From: Paracoccus acridae
GTDB taxonomy: Bacteria > Pseudomonadota > Alphaproteobacteria > Rhodobacterales > Rhodobacteraceae
Direction: 5' to 3'
Assembly: GCF_014642735.1 (NCBI RefSeq)
Contig: NZ_BMIV01000002.1
Coordinates: 340,922 to 404,921 of the forward strand
Length of the DNA stretch: 64,000 nt
How positions within the stretch are numbered: the first letter of the stretch is position 1; every line of letters starts with the position of its first letter. This document shows positions 46,269 to 54,387 of this stretch, piece by piece. The position numbers and the translations under genes were made by a program. The notes under the pieces are model-generated. The model saw nothing but the letters and a program-made list of their open reading frames with translations, was not told the origin of the DNA and searched no databases.

Positions 46269-46404
46269 GTCGTCTTCCTATTGCAGACCCGGCATCTTTG
46301 CCGAATCGATCAGGGGGGCGCGAAAACATGCGGACAGATGAAATGTACAATTTGTATAAACTTGACCAAGTCTGACTTGGCAAACGAATTTTCGGCCGGA
46401 AAAC

Positions 46405-46434
46405 GAAAAAGGCCGCATCCCGAAGGATGCGGCC
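46405..46434 (-). terminator. Rho-independent terminator of rpsD
   Basis: On the minus strand the stem GGCCGCATCC/GGATGCGGCC (10 base pairs, four-base loop) is followed by TTTTTCGTTTT. It starts 26 bases beyond the rpsD stop. Confidence 0.9.
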
Positions 46435-46459
46435 ATGTCTTTGTGCAGAACCGGATGGA

Positions 46460-47080
46460 TCAGTTCTTGGCGTAGTATTCGACGACCAGGTTCGGCTCCA
46501 TCACGACGGCATAGGGCACGTCGCCCAGGGCCGGGGTGCGCACGAAGGTGGCGGTCATCTTGTTGTGGTCGACTTCCAGATAGTCCGGGACGTCACGCTC
46601 GGTCAGGGCGACGGCTTCCAGCACGATGGCCAACTGGCGCGACCGTTCGCGGATGGCGATCACGTCGCCTTCCTTGACGCGATAAGACGCGATGTTGACG
46701 CGCTGGCCGTTCACGGTGATGTGGCCGTGGTTCACGAACTGGCGGGCGGCCCAGATGGTCGGCACGAACTTGGCGCGATAGACGACGGCGTCCAGGCGGC
46801 GCTCCAGCAGGCCGATCAGGTTCTCGCCGGTGTCGCCCTTGACGCGCTCGGCTTCGGCATAGATGCGGCGGAACTGCTTTTCGGTCAGGTCGCCGTAATA
46901 GCCCTTGAGCTTCTGCTTGGCGCGCAGCTGGGTGCCGAAGTCCGACAGCTTGTTCTTGCGGCGCTGGCCGTGCTGGCCGGGGCCGTATTCGCGACGGTTG
47001 ACCGGGGATTTGGCACGGCCCCAGATGTTTTCGCCCATGCGACGGTCGATCTTGTACTTGGCAGAGGTGCGTTTCGTCAC
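46460..47080 (-). CDS. rpsD: 30S ribosomal protein S4
   Basis: A 206-residue primary-binding protein of the small subunit. It begins [21 protein letters not shown] and carries the S4 RNA-binding domain: [50 protein letters not shown]. Here it stands outside the alpha operon, as in many alphaproteobacteria. It has its own strong promoter upstream and a clear terminator downstream, and AAGGAG lies ahead of the ATG. The low cysteine content marks it as the zinc-free type. Confidence 0.98.
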   Translation of the reverse strand: MTKRTSAKYKIDRRMGENIWGRAKSPVNRREYGPGQHGQRRKNKLSDFGTQLRAKQKLKGYYGDLTEKQFRRIYAEAERVKGDTGENLIGLLERRLDAVVYRAKFVPTIWAARQFVNHGHITVNGQRVNIASYRVKEGDVIAIRERSRQLAIVLEAVALTERDVPDYLEVDHNKMTATFVRTPALGDVPYAVVMEPNLVVEYYAKN

Positions 47081-47195
47081 CGCTGATCTCCTTCATTCAA
47101 TGCTTCGAAGGGCGTTGTCCTTTGGCCAGGGACTTGCAGTCCGGGGCCCGACAGGTTTCCCCTTGCGGGGTCCACCAACACCAATGGAAGCGGCG

Positions 47196-47223
47196 CTTAT
47201 AAACGCGGGTGCGGCCCTGTCAA
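47196..47223 (-). promoter_or_regulatory. Strong promoter for rpsD
   Basis: On the minus strand a perfect TTGACA (-35) is followed, after 16 bases, by TATAAG (-10). It lies about 115 bases before the rpsD ATG, so the mRNA leader is over 100 bases long. The -35 box overlaps the stop codon of the upstream frcR gene, placing rpsD directly behind it on the same strand. Confidence 0.75.
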
Positions 47224-48326
47224 GTCAAGGATCCGTCCGGTTCGAAGAAATGCGCCAAGGGCAGGGCGGCGGCCCCTAGGATGCGGGCGCTGCGGGCCAA
47301 GCTGCCTTCTTGGATCAGCGGCCGGTCGATGCCGGCTGCGGGAAGCGTTGCAATCTCGGCCCGGGTCGCATCGACCAGCAGGCGGCGGGTGGACGCCGGC
47401 ACGGCGCCATCGACCACCGCCACGGGGATATCCAGAAGCGCGGTCGCGGCCAAGACTGAAAAGGCAAGGGCCTTGGCGGCTTCCGCGATCCAGGGTCCCT
47501 CGATCTCGGCGGGAACCACCCAGCCGGAATCGTCCGGCGGCAGCGAATGGCCCAAGCGCGCTTCGAGGGTCGAGACCGAGGCCACGTCCAGCAGTTGCCG
47601 CCCGCCCGGCACCGGCATGGATCCAAGCGCCCCGGCATTGCGGGCGGGCCCGACCCGCAGCCGGCCGTCGAGGACCACGCCGCCGCCCGCGAAATGCGCA
47701 ATATAAAGATGCACGAAATCCAGCGGCAGCGAAAGCCGCCCGAAGATCAGCTCGGCCGCGCAAGCGGTGCTGCCGTCGTTTTCCAGGAAAACCGGAAACC
47801 GCAGGTCTTCGGCCAGTCGGCCTGCCAGGTCGAAGCCGTGCCAGTCCGCCATCTCGGCGCCCCAGTCCCACAGGCGGAAAGGGGTGGCCACGCCAAGCCC
47901 GGCGATTCGCCCCGGATCCGGCACCGAGGACAGGATCGTGGCGATGCCATGGCGGGCAAAGGCGATGATCCGGTCGGGGGTCGGATGGGCATATATCTCT
48001 TGCCGGTGGATCTTTATGGCCCCGGTAAAATCCACCAGGGCCAGTTCAACCAGCCGGCGGCCCAGTTTCAGGCCCAGGAACAACGCCCCATCGGGGGCCA
48101 GGGAAAGCGGCGTTGACGGCTGACCCACCTTGCCGCGCACGACCGCGCCCTCGTCCAGGAAACCGTTCTGGATCAGCTTTCTTGTCTGGTTCGTGATCGC
48201 CTGCGCCGACAGCCCGGTCGCCTGGGCCAGGGCCGCGCGGGGCAAAGGCCCGCGCCTGCGGATCAGCGACAGGATCAACCGTTCATTGCGGCTGAGATCC
48301 AGCCAGTTCCGGGAGTCATTCAGCAT
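47220..48326 (-). CDS. frcR: ROK family transcriptional regulator of the fructose operon
   Basis: A 368-residue protein. The N-terminal winged helix-turn-helix reads LSRNERLILSLIRRRGPLPRAALAQATGLSAQAITNQTRKLIQNGFL. A ROK sugar-kinase-like domain follows, with FLGLKLGRRLVELALVDFTGAI and VFLENDGSTACAAELIFG. The CxCGxxGCxE zinc motif usual in ROK proteins is absent: the site reads GSMPVPGGRQLLDVASVSTLE. It is divergent from frcB, the arrangement known for FrcR in rhizobia, and probably represses frcBCAK until fructose binds. The ATG at 48326 has AGGAGG upstream; longer in-frame starts are less likely. Confidence 0.85.
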   Translation of the reverse strand: MLNDSRNWLDLSRNERLILSLIRRRGPLPRAALAQATGLSAQAITNQTRKLIQNGFLDEGAVVRGKVGQPSTPLSLAPDGALFLGLKLGRRLVELALVDFTGAIKIHRQEIYAHPTPDRIIAFARHGIATILSSVPDPGRIAGLGVATPFRLWDWGAEMADWHGFDLAGRLAEDLRFPVFLENDGSTACAAELIFGRLSLPLDFVHLYIAHFAGGGVVLDGRLRVGPARNAGALGSMPVPGGRQLLDVASVSTLEARLGHSLPPDDSGWVVPAEIEGPWIAEAAKALAFSVLAATALLDIPVAVVDGAVPASTRRLLVDATRAEIATLPAAGIDRPLIQEGSLARSARILGAAALPLAHFFEPDGSLT

Positions 48327-48350
48327 GGATACCGCCTCCTGAAATGAATT

Positions 48351-48374
48351 AATCAACATGATTGACTTATTGAC
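48351..48374. promoter_or_regulatory. Candidate FrcR operator between frcR and frcB
   Basis: AATCA-ACA-TGATT at 48351-48363 is a perfect five-base inverted repeat with a three-base spacer. It is followed by a direct repeat ATTGAC-TT-ATTGAC at 48361-48374. The 119-base region is AT-rich compared with its surroundings and must hold both divergent promoters. A TTGACA at 48370-48375 may be the -35 box of frcB. Binding by FrcR is inferred. Confidence 0.45.
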
Positions 48375-48445
48375 AAGAGGAAACGCTTCATGCTTTCTGA
48401 AAAGGCAAGGCGGAGGAGGTGCCGCCAATCGGAGGAGTATTCAGT

Positions 48446-49474
48446 ATGATCATCAAGTCTTCGCTTCGCCTGTCGCTGGCCGCTTCGGTCCTGGCGCTTT
48501 CGGCGGGCTTTGCCGCCGCGCAGGATCCGGTCAAGGCCTGCCTTATCACCAAGACGGACATCAACCCGTTCTTCGTCAAGATGAAGGAAGGCGCGACCGC
48601 CAAGGCGCAGGAACTGGGCATCGAGCTGATGAGCTTTGCCGGCAAGATCGACGGCGACCACGAAACCCAGCAGCAAGCCATGGAAAGCTGCATCGCCGCG
48701 GGCGTGAAGGGCATCCTGATCACCGCGTCGGACACCAAGGCCATCACGGAATCGGTCGGGCAGGCACGCGATGCAGGTATCCTGGTCATCGCGCTGGACA
48801 CGCCACTGGATCCCATCGACGCGGCCGACGCGACCTTCGCCACCGACAACCGCGAGGCGGGCCGCCTGATCGGCGCCTGGGCCGCGGGCAAGATGGGGGC
48901 CGAGGCCGAGAACGCCAAGATCGCGATGCTGGATCTGTCCGCCAGTGCGCCGTCGGTCGATGTTCTTCGCGACCAGGGCTTCCTGGAAGGCTTCGGCATC
49001 GACGTGAAGGACAACAACGTGATCGGTGACGAGGAAGACCCCCGCATCGTCGGCCATGACGTCACCTCGGGCAACGAGGAAGGCGGCCGCGAGGCGATGG
49101 AGGCGCTGATGCAGAAGGATCCGGGCATCAACCTGGTCTATACCATCAACGAACCTGCCGCTGCCGGGGCCTATGAGGCACTGAAATCCTTTGGGATGGA
49201 AGGCAACGTGACCATCGTGTCCGTCGATGGTGGCTGCCCCGGCGTCGAGAACGTCAAGGCCGGCGTGATCGGCGCGACCTCTCAGCAGTATCCCCTGAAG
49301 ATGGCCTCCATGGGGATCGAGGCGATTGCCGCCTTCGCCAAGGACGGCACCAAGCCACAGACGACCGAAGGCCTAGATTTCACCGACACCGGCGTGAACC
49401 TGGTGACCGACCAACCGGTCGAAGGCGTGGCCTCGATCAGCGTCGAGGACGGCCTGGCCCAGTGCTGGGGTTGA
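48446..49474 (+). CDS. frcB: Fructose ABC transporter substrate-binding protein
   Basis: A 342-residue periplasmic binding protein of the type I sugar family. The signal peptide is [26 protein letters not shown], cut before [55 protein letters not shown] and NTDxREAG-like [15 protein letters not shown] are ribose/fructose-binding family blocks. [43 protein letters not shown] is also typical. GGAGGAG lies upstream. It is the first gene of frcBCAK, which in rhizobia takes up fructose, ribose and mannose. Confidence 0.9.
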   Translation: MIIKSSLRLSLAASVLALSAGFAAAQDPVKACLITKTDINPFFVKMKEGATAKAQELGIELMSFAGKIDGDHETQQQAMESCIAAGVKGILITASDTKAITESVGQARDAGILVIALDTPLDPIDAADATFATDNREAGRLIGAWAAGKMGAEAENAKIAMLDLSASAPSVDVLRDQGFLEGFGIDVKDNNVIGDEEDPRIVGHDVTSGNEEGGREAMEALMQKDPGINLVYTINEPAAAGAYEALKSFGMEGNVTIVSVDGGCPGVENVKAGVIGATSQQYPLKMASMGIEAIAAFAKDGTKPQTTEGLDFTDTGVNLVTDQPVEGVASISVEDGLAQCWG

Positions 49475-49486
49475 CCGGCGGCAATC

Positions 49487-49510
49487 GGGCGGCTGCACCT
49501 GCGGCCGCCC
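49487..49510 (+). promoter_or_regulatory. Hairpin between frcB and frcC
   Basis: GGGCGGC pairs with GCCGCCC around a ten-base loop, and TTTCC follows. It lies in the 59-base gap after the frcB stop. Such structures often stabilise or partly terminate transcripts so that the binding protein is made in excess over the permease. Confidence 0.5.
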
Positions 49511-49533
49511 TTTCCTGAACTTCGGAGGGCCCG

Positions 49534-50589
49534 ATGTCTGACACTCCCGATCCCGTGGTCGCGCGAAACCCGTCCGAGACGGTGGCGAGCTTCGAGCATC
49601 ATTCGCGTGGCGCGCTTGACCGGGTGCAGCACTTCCTGCACCGCTTTCCCACGATGGTCCCGGTCATCGTGCTGCTTTTGTCGGTGGCGGTCTTCGGGCT
49701 GGTATCGCCCAACTTCTTTTCGGCCTTCAACCTGTCGCTGATCCTGCAGCAGGTGGCGGTCGTGGGCACGCTGGCGGCGGCGCAGTCGCTGGTGATCCTG
49801 ACGGCGGGCATCGACCTGTCGGTGGGGGCCGTCATGGTGATGGTGTCGGTCATCATGGGCAAGCTGTCCGTGGACTTCGGCATCCCCGTTCCCATCGCGA
49901 TCCTGATCGGCCTGGCCGTGGGCGGCGCGACAGGCGCGTTGAACGGCGCGCTTGTGACGCGGCTGAAGCTGCCGCCCTTCATCACGACGCTGGGCACCTG
50001 GAATATCTTCCTTGCGTTGAATTATTACCTGTCGAACCGCGAGACGATCCGCAGCCAGACCCTGGACGCCGAGGCGCCGATGCTGAAGTTCTTCGGCGAA
50101 CGCTTCAGCCTTGGCGGCGCGGTGCTGACCTATGGCGTGGTGCTGATGATCCTGGTCTTCGCGGTGCTGTGGTATGCGCTGAACCACACCGCCTGGGGGC
50201 GCCGGGTCTATGCCGTGGGCGACGACCCCGAGGCCGCGGCCCTGGCGGGCATCCAGACCAAGCGCGTGCTGATGTCGGTCTATATCGTCTCGGGCGCGAT
50301 CTGTGCGCTTGCCGCCTGGTCGTCGATCGGCCGGGTGGGATCGGTCAGCCCGACATCCTTCTTCGAGGCGAACCTGGAATCCATCACGGCGGTGGTGATC
50401 GGCGGCATATCCCTGTTCGGGGGGCGCGGGTCGATCCTGGGGCCGCTGATCGGAGCGCTGATCGTAGGCGTCTTCAATTCGGGACTGCGGCTGGCCGGCG
50501 TCGATGTGCTGTGGCAGCTGTTCGCGACTGGCTGGCTGATCATCGTCGCCGTCGCCATCGATCAATGGATCAGGAAAATCTCGTCATGA
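49534..50589 (+). CDS. frcC: Fructose ABC transporter permease
   Basis: A 351-residue inner-membrane permease of the RbsC/BPD_transp_2 type with about ten hydrophobic helices. ILTAGIDLSVGAVMVMVSVIMGKL, GLAVGGATGALNGALVTRLKLPPFITTLGTWNIFLALNYYLSN and GGISLFGGRGSILGPLIGALIVGVFNSGLRLAG are signature blocks. An N-terminal cytoplasmic stretch of 45 residues precedes the first helix. It overlaps frcA by four bases (ATGA), so the permease and ATPase are translationally coupled. Confidence 0.92.
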   Translation: MSDTPDPVVARNPSETVASFEHHSRGALDRVQHFLHRFPTMVPVIVLLLSVAVFGLVSPNFFSAFNLSLILQQVAVVGTLAAAQSLVILTAGIDLSVGAVMVMVSVIMGKLSVDFGIPVPIAILIGLAVGGATGALNGALVTRLKLPPFITTLGTWNIFLALNYYLSNRETIRSQTLDAEAPMLKFFGERFSLGGAVLTYGVVLMILVFAVLWYALNHTAWGRRVYAVGDDPEAAALAGIQTKRVLMSVYIVSGAICALAAWSSIGRVGSVSPTSFFEANLESITAVVIGGISLFGGRGSILGPLIGALIVGVFNSGLRLAGVDVLWQLFATGWLIIVAVAIDQWIRKISS

Positions 50590-51359
50590 CCCAGCCGCTT
50601 CTGTATGCCCGCAACCTGGTCAAGCGCTATGGCCGCGTGACCGCCCTGGACCATGCCGACTTCGATCTGTATCCGGGGGAAATCCTGGCCGTGATCGGCG
50701 ACAACGGCGCGGGAAAATCCAGCCTGATCAAGGCAATCTCGGGCGCGGTCCAGCCCGACGAGGGCGAGATCCGCCTGGACGGCCAGCCAGTCAGCTTCGC
50801 AAGCCCGCTTGAGGCGCGCAGGGCGGGGATTGAGACGGTCTATCAGACCCTTGCCCTGTCGCCCGCCCTGTCGATTTCCGACAACATGTTCATGGGTCGA
50901 GAGATCAGGCGCGGTGGCATCATGGGCAAGTGGTTCGGGATGCTGGACAAGCCTGCCATGGATGCCTTCGCCCGCCAGAAGCTGTCGGAACTGGGCCTGA
51001 TGACGATCCAGAACATCGGCCAGCCGGTCGAGACGCTGTCGGGCGGCCAGCGGCAGGGGGTGGCCGTAGCCCGCGCCGCGGCCTTCGGCAGCCGCGTCAT
51101 CATCCTGGACGAACCCACCGCCGCGCTTGGCGTCAAGGAAAGCCGCCGCGTGCTGGATCTGATCCTGGACGTGCGGTCGCGCGGCATCCCCATCGTGCTG
51201 ATCAGCCACAACATGCCCCATGTCTTCGAGGTCGCGGACCGCATCCACATCCACCGGCTGGGGCGTCGGCTGTGCGTGATCAACCCGAAGGAACACACGA
51301 TGTCCGATGCTGTGGCCTATATGACCGGGGCCCGCGTGCCCGAAGGGGTCGCGGCATGA
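50586..51359 (+). CDS. frcA: Fructose ABC transporter ATP-binding protein
   Basis: A 257-residue ATPase with a single ABC domain, unlike the double-domain RbsA. Walker A is GDNGAGKSSLIKAISG, the signature is ETLSGGQRQGVAVARAAA, and Walker B is VIILDEPTAALG, followed by LISHNMPHVFEVADRIHIHRLGR. A single-domain ATPase is a known feature of the FrcA branch. It overlaps frcC and, by ATGA at 51356-51359, also the next gene. It energises sugar import. Confidence 0.93.
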   Translation: MTQPLLYARNLVKRYGRVTALDHADFDLYPGEILAVIGDNGAGKSSLIKAISGAVQPDEGEIRLDGQPVSFASPLEARRAGIETVYQTLALSPALSISDNMFMGREIRRGGIMGKWFGMLDKPAMDAFARQKLSELGLMTIQNIGQPVETLSGGQRQGVAVARAAAFGSRVIILDEPTAALGVKESRRVLDLILDVRSRGIPIVLISHNMPHVFEVADRIHIHRLGRRLCVINPKEHTMSDAVAYMTGARVPEGVAA

Positions 51360-52039
51360 CGGGCGGGGAAGGGGGGCTTCGCCCCCAGTCCTTCGGACTT
51401 CCCCCAGGATATTTCGACACAGAAGATGGACAGGGATTGCTGGCCCGGATCCGCGCACTGGATGGCGCGCGGGTGCTGGTTGCGGTCGCAGGCGCTCCGG
51501 GGTCGGGCAAATCCACGCTGGCCGAAGCCTTGGTCGGCAGGCTGGAGGATGCCGTGCTGGTGCCGATGGACGGGTTCCACCTGGACGACCGGGTGTTGTC
51601 CGCGCGGGGGCTTCTGGCGCGCAAGGGTGCGGTCGAGACGTTTGATGCGGAAGGTTTTGCTTCTCTGGTCCAGCGGTTGGCGGTGCCGAACAGCGAGGTC
51701 ATCTTTCCCGTATTCGACCGCAGCCGAGAGATTGCCGTGGCAGGCGCAGGGGTCGTTTCCCCCCGCCACCGCATCGTGGTGGTCGAGGGGAATTACCTGC
51801 TGCTGGACCGCGCGCCCTGGAACGGGCTGCGTTACGACCTGAGGGTCTGGCTTGACGTGCCGGTGCCGGAACTGGAACGGCGGCTGACCGCGCGATGGCA
51901 GGGCTTTGACAAGGATGCGGACCAGATTGCGGCACATCTGGAAAACGACCTTGCCAATGCCCGCTTTGTTAAGCGCCAGTCGAGATGGGCGGACCTGTCA
52001 ATCCCGCAGGCGCTTCATCAGAACCCAGGCGAGGGCTGA
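51356..52039 (+). CDS. frcK: FrcK-like P-loop kinase with repeat-derived N-terminus
   Basis: A 227-residue P-loop kinase resembling uridine kinase and phosphoribulokinase folds. Residues 46-54 are the P-loop GAPGSGKST. DAVLVPMDGFHLDDRVLSARGLLARKGAVETFDAEGF is the acceptor-binding region. VVVEGNYLLLDRAPW and RLTARWQGFDKDADQIAAHLENDLANARFV complete the family blocks. In rhizobia FrcK is a putative fructose kinase; the substrate here is inferred from the operon. Residues 6-25 come from an intergenic repeat, so the first 26 residues may be a recent extension. The 3' end overlaps the convergent MFS gene by 42 bases. Confidence 0.85.
   Translation: MTGGEGGLRPQSFGLPPGYFDTEDGQGLLARIRALDGARVLVAVAGAPGSGKSTLAEALVGRLEDAVLVPMDGFHLDDRVLSARGLLARKGAVETFDAEGFASLVQRLAVPNSEVIFPVFDRSREIAVAGAGVVSPRHRIVVVEGNYLLLDRAPWNGLRYDLRVWLDVPVPELERRLTARWQGFDKDADQIAAHLENDLANARFVKRQSRWADLSIPQALHQNPGEG
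51371..51429 (+). repeat. Intergenic repeat copy inside the 5' end of frcK
   Basis: Two hairpins come first: GGGGGC/GCCCCC at 51372-51386 and AGTCC/GGACT at 51387-51399. A C-rich tract follows, and then the 23-base core at 51407-51429, which matches 21 of 23 positions of the copy at 17589-17611. This copy is read through in frame by frcK, giving the residues LPPGYFDTEDG near the N-terminus. Elements with the same hairpin-hairpin-core order look typical of Rhodobacterales intergenic repeats. Confidence 0.7.
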
Positions 52040-53218
52040 GCAGACCAGCGTCGCGGTCATGGCCGGGATCGCGGTGCCGTTGTAAAGCAGCCCGACCGGC
52101 GCGGCGATCAGGGTTGCCGCGATGGTCGAAAGGGCGGCGATGATGGAGGCCGCCATGCCCGCGATATGACCCATGCGTTGCAGGGCCAGGGCGTTCAGGT
52201 TGCCGAAGGTCACGCCTGCCATGAAGAACACGCTGACCGCCCAGAAGAAGAAGGCCGGAAAGCGCAGGCTGGGGGGCAGCGCATCCGTCAGGGTCAGCGC
52301 CAGCATCACGGCCGATACGACGGTCTGCATGACATAGGCCCATTTGGCGATCCGCCGCATTCCGAAGCGCATCACGAAGGTGGCGTTCAGCAGCGTGCCG
52401 ATGCCCGACAGCAAGGCCATCAGCGCAAACCAGGCCGGGAAGTTGTCGCCCTTGCCATAGGCCTCTCCGAACAGTTGCTGGGCCGAGGACAGAAGCCCGA
52501 ACATCTGCCCGAATCCCAGGGTCAGCACCAGCGTGCAAAGCATGACCTGTCCGTCCGACAGCACCTCGCGCGCGGCGGCGCTGAGGGGGGCGATGCGCAG
52601 GGGACGGCGGGCCGAAGGGGGCAGCGTTTCGGCCTGGCGCAGGCCCAGCCAGATGGTTCCCACCAGGGCGAACAGGATGAAAGCCACGAAGACGCCGTGC
52701 CAGCCCGAAAACCAGATGATGCCTGCGCCGATTGACGGGGCGAGTGCGGGAATCAGGATGAAGACCATCATGACGAAGCTGGAAATCCGCGCCATCTCCC
52801 GGCCCGAATACAGGTCGCGGATCAACGCCATGCCGACGATGCGCGGGCTTGCGGCGCCGAGTCCCTGGACAAACCGAGCGGCCAGCAGAAATTCGATCGA
52901 ATTGGCAAAGATCGCGGCCACCGTTGCCACGACATAGATGGCAGAGCCCATGTAGATCGCGGGCTTGCGCCCAACCGCATCCGAAATGGGGCCGGCGAAA
53001 AGGGTGCCCAGTCCCATGCCTGCCATGAAGGCGGTCAGGATCAACTGGGCCCGATTCACATTGTCCGGCGTGAGTTCTGCCGCGATGTCGGGCAGCGCGG
53101 GCAGCATCGCGTCGATGGAAAAGGCGACGGTGGCGAACAGGAACGCCAGCATCGCGACGAATTCCGGCAAGGGCAGGCGACGCTGCGGCGCGGTCGCGTC
53201 AGAGGCGGTCATGGACAT
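51998..53218 (-). CDS. Bcr/CflA family drug efflux MFS transporter
   Basis: A 406-residue MFS protein with 12 helices. FLFATVAFSIDAMLPALPDIAAEL, AGPISDAVGRKPAIYMGSAIYVVATV and RFVQGLGAASPRIVGMALIRDLYSGREMARISSFVMMVFILIPALAPSIGAGII are the blocks of the Bcr/CflA subfamily, which exports bicyclomycin, chloramphenicol and related drugs. There is no regulator beside it. The ATG at 53218 or the one two codons later may be used. It converges on frcK with a 42-base overlap, so the two 3' ends are antisense to each other. Confidence 0.92.
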   Translation of the reverse strand: MSMTASDATAPQRRLPLPEFVAMLAFLFATVAFSIDAMLPALPDIAAELTPDNVNRAQLILTAFMAGMGLGTLFAGPISDAVGRKPAIYMGSAIYVVATVAAIFANSIEFLLAARFVQGLGAASPRIVGMALIRDLYSGREMARISSFVMMVFILIPALAPSIGAGIIWFSGWHGVFVAFILFALVGTIWLGLRQAETLPPSARRPLRIAPLSAAAREVLSDGQVMLCTLVLTLGFGQMFGLLSSAQQLFGEAYGKGDNFPAWFALMALLSGIGTLLNATFVMRFGMRRIAKWAYVMQTVVSAVMLALTLTDALPPSLRFPAFFFWAVSVFFMAGVTFGNLNALALQRMGHIAGMAASIIAALSTIAATLIAAPVGLLYNGTAIPAMTATLVCSALAWVLMKRLRD

Positions 53219-53272
53219 GGGAGGCCTTTCGGTCAGGCGCAGCCTATACTGGAATATTGCACACTGTGCAAG

Positions 53273-53899
53273 TTATTTCAGGGTGCTTTCCGCCAGTTCG
53301 TCGATGACCTGCTGCCACAGGGCTGCCGGCTGCGCGCCGCTGATCGCGTGCTGGTTGGCGACGATGAAGGTCGGCACCGAGGAGATGCCGCGTTCTCGGG
53401 CGTGCCCTTCGCGGGCCGCAACCTCGGCCCGGTCGGCGTCGCTTGCCAGAAGGCGCGTCACCAGATCGGCGTCCATGCCCGCCGCTGCGGCGATGCGCGC
53501 CAGTTCGGCTGCATCGCCGATGTCGCGGGCTTCCTGCCAATGGGCGCGCAGCAGCCCCGACATCACACGGGTCTGCGCGCCTTCCAGGCCCGCCCAGTGC
53601 ATCAGCCGGTGGGCATCGGTCGTATCCGGTTCGCGGGGCGAGGGGTTCAGGTCAAGGCCAAGGCCGGCCGCCCGTTCGGCCACGGCACGGGACGCGTCCT
53701 CGGCGCGCGGGCCAAGTTTCGCGCGCAGGTATTCGATCCGGTCCATGCCCCCTTTGGGCATCTGCGGGTTCAGGCGGAAGGGATGCCAGGTGATCTGGAA
53801 CGGATGAAGCGGCCGGCTTTCAAGCGCGCGGTCCAGTTCCAGCTTGCCGATCAGGCACCAGGGGCAGACCGGGTCCGCGAAGATGTCCAGGGGTATCAT
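53273..53899 (-). CDS. DsbA family oxidoreductase, FrnE-like
   Basis: A 208-residue thioredoxin-fold protein without a signal peptide, so probably cytoplasmic. MIPLDIFADPVCPWCLIGKLELDRAL has the CPWC active site. WHPFRLNPQMPKGGMDRIEYLRAKLG and ERGISSVPTFIVANQHAISGAQPAALW (with the cis-proline region VPTF) match the FrnE/2-hydroxychromene isomerase-like group. FrnE in Deinococcus is a cytoplasmic disulfide isomerase linked to stress. It stands alone, close to the start of the MFS gene. Confidence 0.9.
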   Translation of the reverse strand: MIPLDIFADPVCPWCLIGKLELDRALESRPLHPFQITWHPFRLNPQMPKGGMDRIEYLRAKLGPRAEDASRAVAERAAGLGLDLNPSPREPDTTDAHRLMHWAGLEGAQTRVMSGLLRAHWQEARDIGDAAELARIAAAAGMDADLVTRLLASDADRAEVAAREGHARERGISSVPTFIVANQHAISGAQPAALWQQVIDELAESTLK

Positions 53900-53932
53900 G
53901 GCCCCTCCTTTCCGCCGTGTTCGGCAAAATGA

Positions 53933-53956
53933 AAACGGCCCGCGAACGGGCCGTTT
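53933..53956 (-). terminator. Terminator of the cold-shock gene
   Basis: AAACGGCCCG pairs with CGGGCCGTTT around a four-base loop. It begins 22 bases past the csp stop on the minus strand. The following T-tract is short (TTTTCATTTT). Confidence 0.75.
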
Positions 53957-53977
53957 CGCAACCTTGACAAAGCTGGT

Positions 53978-54184
53978 TCAGAGCAGCTTCAGATCGCTGG
54001 CCGATGCGCGGCCGTCGCGGCCCGACTGCAGCTCGTATGCGATCTTCTGGTTGTCCTTCAGGCCCGTCAGCCCTGCGCGTTCTACGGCCGAGATGTGGAC
54101 GAAGATGTCCTTGCCGCCGTCATCGGGGGCGATGAAGCCATAGCCTTTGGTGGCGTTGAACCATTTAACCGTTCCGGTCGCCAT
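53978..54184 (-). CDS. Cold-shock protein
   Basis: A 68-residue single cold-shock domain. [39 protein letters not shown] contains RNP1 (KGYGFI) and RNP2 (DIFVHI), the aromatic patches that bind single-stranded nucleic acid and melt RNA structure. AAGGAGAG precedes the ATG. About 200 bases separate it from the upstream thrS stop, leaving room for its own promoter and a long leader of the type that makes csp mRNAs temperature-responsive; I could not identify a specific fold. Confidence 0.96.
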   Translation of the reverse strand: MATGTVKWFNATKGYGFIAPDDGGKDIFVHISAVERAGLTGLKDNQKIAYELQSGRDGRASASDLKLL

Positions 54185-54387
54185 AACCGTTCTCTCCTTC
54201 AAGTCATCCCGACGCAGGATTGCGCCAGGCCGTGCAGCCTGCTTTCGAACTTCCGGCTGCCCTGAACGGGAGGCGGTAGAAAGGCTTCGCTCACGCAGGT
54301 GAGAGGATGGACGAATCGTTAAAAAACGCAAGAAGGAAACGCGCGCAGATAAAATCTGCACGCGACAAACCCCTGAAAAGCCGCGAT

